Assembly: GCA_015680635.1 (NCBI GenBank)
Contig: JAABOA010000810.1
Span: 1 to 11,384 of the forward strand
Direction: 5' to 3'
Source of the DNA: Lunasporangiospora selenospora
Lineage: Eukaryota > Mortierellomycota > Mortierellomycetes > Mortierellales > Mortierellaceae
Length of the DNA stretch: 11,384 nucleotides
Both the position numbers and the translations under genes were made by a program. Positions 9,144-11,384 of the stretch are shown piece after piece; the stretch's first letter is position 1, and each line of letters opens with the position of its first letter. The notes below the pieces were generated by a model. That model made no database searches and was not told the origin of the DNA. It worked only from the letters and a program-made list of their open reading frames with translations.

Positions 9144-9361
9144 ATGAGACTTACTGCACTCCCCGTTCTTAAGGTCATTGCTGTTGCCTTGGCCGTCTTG
9201 GTTGCAACTGCTCAAGCAGCTGGTCCTTGCTACAACTGATGCATCTCGAAGGTGAACGCCCCGAGGTTTGCCAAAACAGTTGTCTTAACAGGACTTGCTA
9301 CAACCGATGTATCTGTGAGGGTGAGCGTGCCGAGGTCTGCCGCAAGTCCTGCCTGGATTAA
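9144..9361 (+). pseudogene. Broken third member of the 8-cysteine secreted peptide family
   Basis: The first 31 codons read as an intact signal peptide ending in TAQA, then AGPCYN, and stop at TGA 9237-9239. The matching position in its second unit is CGA (Arg), so a single C-to-T change explains the stop. A second lesion, one missing base at about 9246-9247, throws the rest out of frame; from 9248 the shifted frame keeps the remaining cysteine spacing and ends at TAA 9359-9361. One extra alanine codon sits before GPC, and the second unit carries an additional cysteine inside its nine-residue loop. Total length (218) equals the intact size plus one codon minus one base. No GT-AG intron that would remove both lesions and keep frame was found. 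The copy also lacks a TATA box. An alternative is a sequencing or assembly error at one site, but two separate lesions make decay more likely. Confidence 0.88.
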
Positions 9362-9492
9362 AAAATAGCAATTTCGGTCTTTGGCAAGATTCTTCGGTTG
9401 CCAATCTTCCTTTCACCTACTTTGGTTTGCCTCATGGAGAGCTGAGTATAGCAGAGAGAGAATAGTGAGAAGTGAATTTTTAAAAATCTTGG

Positions 9493-9498
9493 AATAAA
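9493..9498 (+). promoter_or_regulatory. Relict polyadenylation signal after the broken peptide copy
   Basis: AATAAA lies about 130 bases after the decayed gene's terminal TAA, a distance similar to that in the intact first copy. It is probably left from the time when the gene was active; whether any transcript still ends here is unknown. Confidence 0.4.
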
Positions 9499-9631
9499 GG
9501 AAAATGCTGTCGACTGTTTTCGTACATAGAGAGGGCAATGTAGATACTTGCTCCTCTTACTCCTGTAACGGTATGCATCCTGGCAACCTTCTGCGTGGAT
9601 AATAGATATCAAAGGGGGTATTCGACAAAAC

Positions 9632-9701
9632 AGAGAAAAAGAGTGGAAAAGAGGGCGAAAAAGAAAAGGGAGGGAAAGGAAGGACAAAAAGAAAGAAAAA
9701 G
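9632..9701 (+). repeat. Polypurine tract of about 70 bases
   Basis: Only three pyrimidines (9644, 9656, 9685) interrupt 70 bases of A and G. Such tracts can adopt unusual structures or simply reflect low-complexity drift. It lies in the spacer between the broken copy and the third peptide gene and codes for nothing recognisable. Confidence 0.7.
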
Positions 9702-10020
9702 TGGTTATGGAGTTGTCTTCAGCCCAGAGGAATGACGCTACTGTCGGCTCAACTTTTCGCGAGTGCTTGAGAATGGACAACTTTTTTGGGTACCATGAAC
9801 GTCCAATACTCGTCATGGAGGGCACAGATTTGGCAGACTTGGCTTCTGATAACCTGGGCTCGGCTCCTCTACAAGGATAAAGAGAGTATATGCTCTAGAG
9901 TTTACAGGATGGGTCAGAACCAACCATGTTGGAGTATTGTTCACATGGACATGTGTGAAAAAAAAAGCGGCGATGGTCTTCCGAAATACTTTATCTTTTT
10001 CTATCACTCTGACTGGCATG

Positions 10021-10101
10021 ACTTGACCAAGGGCTGGCCCTGAGTTCAGGAAGCGCAGTTCATCTCGCAAAGTGACCAGTCCAGGGCCAGCGGGTACAAG
10101 T
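10021..10101. repeat. Long imperfect inverted repeat upstream of the third peptide gene
   Basis: GCTGGCCCTG (10033-10042) is matched by its exact reverse complement CAGGGCCAGC (10082-10091), with a 39-nt loop. Outside it, ACTTGACC (10021-10028) pairs with GGTACAAGT (10093-10101) with one bulged A, giving a second 8-bp stem across a small internal loop. The whole could fold into an 18-bp interrupted hairpin. No target-site duplication or transposase is visible, so its nature is open. Confidence 0.65.
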
Positions 10102-10394
10102 GCTCTCATGAGCCCGCTTAGTAGTCTCACGAATCAGGAACAAGCTTTCCAAAAGACGCCGTTGGAGGCTCGTGTGACAATTGCCCAAAATGCAGCCAAT
10201 AAGGAGCAGGCTCAGAGACGCGTATCCGAGCCGTCCTAATGGAGAAGCATGCTTTCCTGGGACATGAATGGACAGCAGAAGACAAGTATGCCTGGGCAGT
10301 GCTGAAAGGGCGAGCCCTCCTTGGACCAAAAATGTCAAGGGAAAAAAATTGTGAACGCCGTCTCTCGAGGAGTAAAGTGGACAAAATGTATTAG

Positions 10395-10402
10395 TATAAA
10401 AG
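10395..10402 (+). promoter_or_regulatory. TATA box of the third cysteine-rich peptide gene
   Basis: TATAAAAG lies 113 bases before the ATG at 10508, embedded in AGTATAAAAG, the same decamer as before the first copy. The leader after it is pyrimidine- and C-rich (CCCCCTCCCCCCCTC near 10475-10490). The in-frame ATG at 10406 is only a few bases past the TATA box and so is probably not transcribed. Confidence 0.75.
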
Positions 10403-10507
10403 CTCTTGACGACTCCTTTTTTTCTCATCATCGCAATCACCTTCTTAACCCTCAACCACACACGCACACACAAACCCCCTCCCCCCCTCAAGACTAAATT
10501 CCAAGCC

Positions 10508-10723
10508 ATGAAGATCACCGCCAGCAAGATTTCCAAGTTTGTCGCCGTCGCCTTGGTCCTCGTCATCGCCACTGCCCAGGCTGGCCCATGCTACAACGCA
10601 TGCCGCAAGGAGGGCTCGAGCGATGCCTTCTGCAAGAAATCTTGCTTGGACCAGAGCTGCTACCGCGACTGCGTCAAGCAGGGAGAAGGAGATGCCTACT
10701 GCCGCAACTCTTGCGTCGCTTAA
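10508..10723 (+). CDS. Small secreted 8-cysteine peptide, paralogue of the 8089 gene (71 aa)
   Basis: This is the second intact, intronless member of the family. Residues 1-25 are a signal peptide (K2, K7, K10, then a V/A/L core) ending in AQA before G26. The mature 46 residues have cysteines at 28, 32, 42, 46, 51, 55, 65 and 69, identical in position to the first copy, again as two C-x3-C-x9-C-x3-C units. It shares 40 of 71 residues without a gap; the TAQAGPCY block, KSCLD and the cysteines are kept, while loop residues differ (for example KEGSSDAF against KMGESVDY). Estimated mature charge is about +1. The conserved framework with variable loops is what is expected of a secreted family under constraint, but with two sequences selection cannot be tested. 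Function is unknown; an antimicrobial, signalling or host-directed role would be inference. Confidence 0.9.
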   Translation: MKITASKISKFVAVALVLVIATAQAGPCYNACRKEGSSDAFCKKSCLDQSCYRDCVKQGEGDAYCRNSCVA

Positions 10724-10790
10724 ATGCATAGAGCATGCCTTCGTATCACAGAAAGTCCCGCCCGCTTTCATTCTCACCGTCTCAACAAAC

Positions 10791-10796
10791 AATAAA
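10791..10796 (+). promoter_or_regulatory. Polyadenylation signal after the third peptide gene
   Basis: AATAAA, followed by further adenines, lies 67 bases after the stop codon of the peptide gene. It is the likely 3' end signal and gives a short transcript of roughly 400 bases from the TATA region. Confidence 0.65.
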
Positions 10797-11384
10797 AAAA
10801 AACGAGATACAATCTTTGAACAAAAGCTGAGCTAGAAATTTGGTCCTTCAAGGTGTACAACTTCTTTGTTAATGAAAAATGTAGAGTGGGAGAATGGAAC
10901 TTGCTACAGCAAATGGTGGTAACTAATGCAAAAACTATGAATGCCAAGATGGAAATCATTTTTGGAGAACAATACACTCTCGCTAATGGCATGCAAGCTA
11001 GCCACTCTTTCAGGAGCATGCATATCCCGCCTCACGGACAGGGACCTTTTGAGAAACAACACCCTTGCACCCCGAGGATTCGGTTGGAATAAAAGATGGC
11101 ATAATATGTGGGATACACCAAAACGTTTTATTCAACTATGCTCTAATGAAGGTCTCCCCCATTATCAAGCGTTCAAGCATCAAAGGTGGCAAGACTGTGT
11201 TACCATACACTCGTCGCCTATTCTCAAACAGGCTAGGGAAGCCCTCATGACTGTATTCTAACAGTTTATACAAAATTAAACTGCATTGTGTGCAAATGCT
11301 CTCATTTCTTCTGTGTCAGCCTTTCACACAAGAAGAACTGCAGCGCAAGGATTAGCCTTTACTCGGTATACTACTATACTGCAA
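10797..11384. other. Right-hand flank without a supported gene
   Basis: The largest open frame is 10941-11261 on the + strand, 106 codons, rich in Trp, Asn and Arg and with no domain I recognise. It has no nearby TATA box and its ATG follows directly after an in-frame TGA. It may be chance or a fragment of a mobile element or exon. Nothing else is visible up to the window end. Confidence 0.45.

Noticed and set aside
9221-9291. An intron (GTCCTT ... TTAACAG) that might rescue the broken middle peptide copy.
   Set aside because: Removing it skips the stop but joins the exons in the wrong frame and deletes the whole first unit.

Overview
The window looks like nuclear DNA of a fungus, most likely an early-diverging one such as a Mortierella-type (Mortierellomycotina) species. 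The two conserved genes are split by short GT-AG introns (106-412 nt), base composition is moderate, and small intronless secreted-peptide genes with TATA boxes and AATAAA signals follow. The placement is inferred from style only; no marker gene fixes the genus.

Left part (1-4602) is conserved housekeeping sequence. It opens with the last codons of an unidentified + strand gene with an acidic tail (1-69). Next is a four-exon + strand gene for QTRT2, the non-catalytic subunit of queuine tRNA-ribosyltransferase (189-2268). A convergent five-exon - strand gene for eIF3i (TIF34), a WD40 subunit of translation initiation factor 3, follows (4602-2699). Both gene models were built by splicing; both close in frame, giving 578 and 327 residues. 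The eIF3i start codon sits alone in its coding exon, with a 412-nt intron directly after ATG. The two functions (wobble modification of tRNA, initiation factor) both serve translation, but nothing suggests more than chance adjacency.

Middle part (4603-8006) is about 3.4 kb with no gene I can support. It holds homopolymer tracts (A19 at 5171-5189), small hairpins, a perfect 8-bp stem-loop at 7773-7794, and one weak candidate for a tiny spliced transcript near 7161-7329.

Right part (8007-10796) is the most interesting: a tandem, same-strand cluster of three members of a small secreted cysteine-rich peptide family. Two are intact (8089-8304 and 10508-10723, 71 residues each, eight cysteines at identical positions). 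The middle copy (9144-9361) is broken by a stop codon and a one-base deletion. Each mature peptide is an internal duplication of a 23-residue unit with spacing C-x3-C-x9-C-x3-C, the spacing of disulfide-stapled helical hairpins (alpha-hairpinin type). Both intact genes carry the decamer AGTATAAAAG as TATA element, pyrimidine-rich leaders and AATAAA 3' signals, so they look independently transcribed. Function is unknown; a role outside the cell (antagonism, host or bacterial interaction, development) is inference only. The last 590 bases hold no supported gene.
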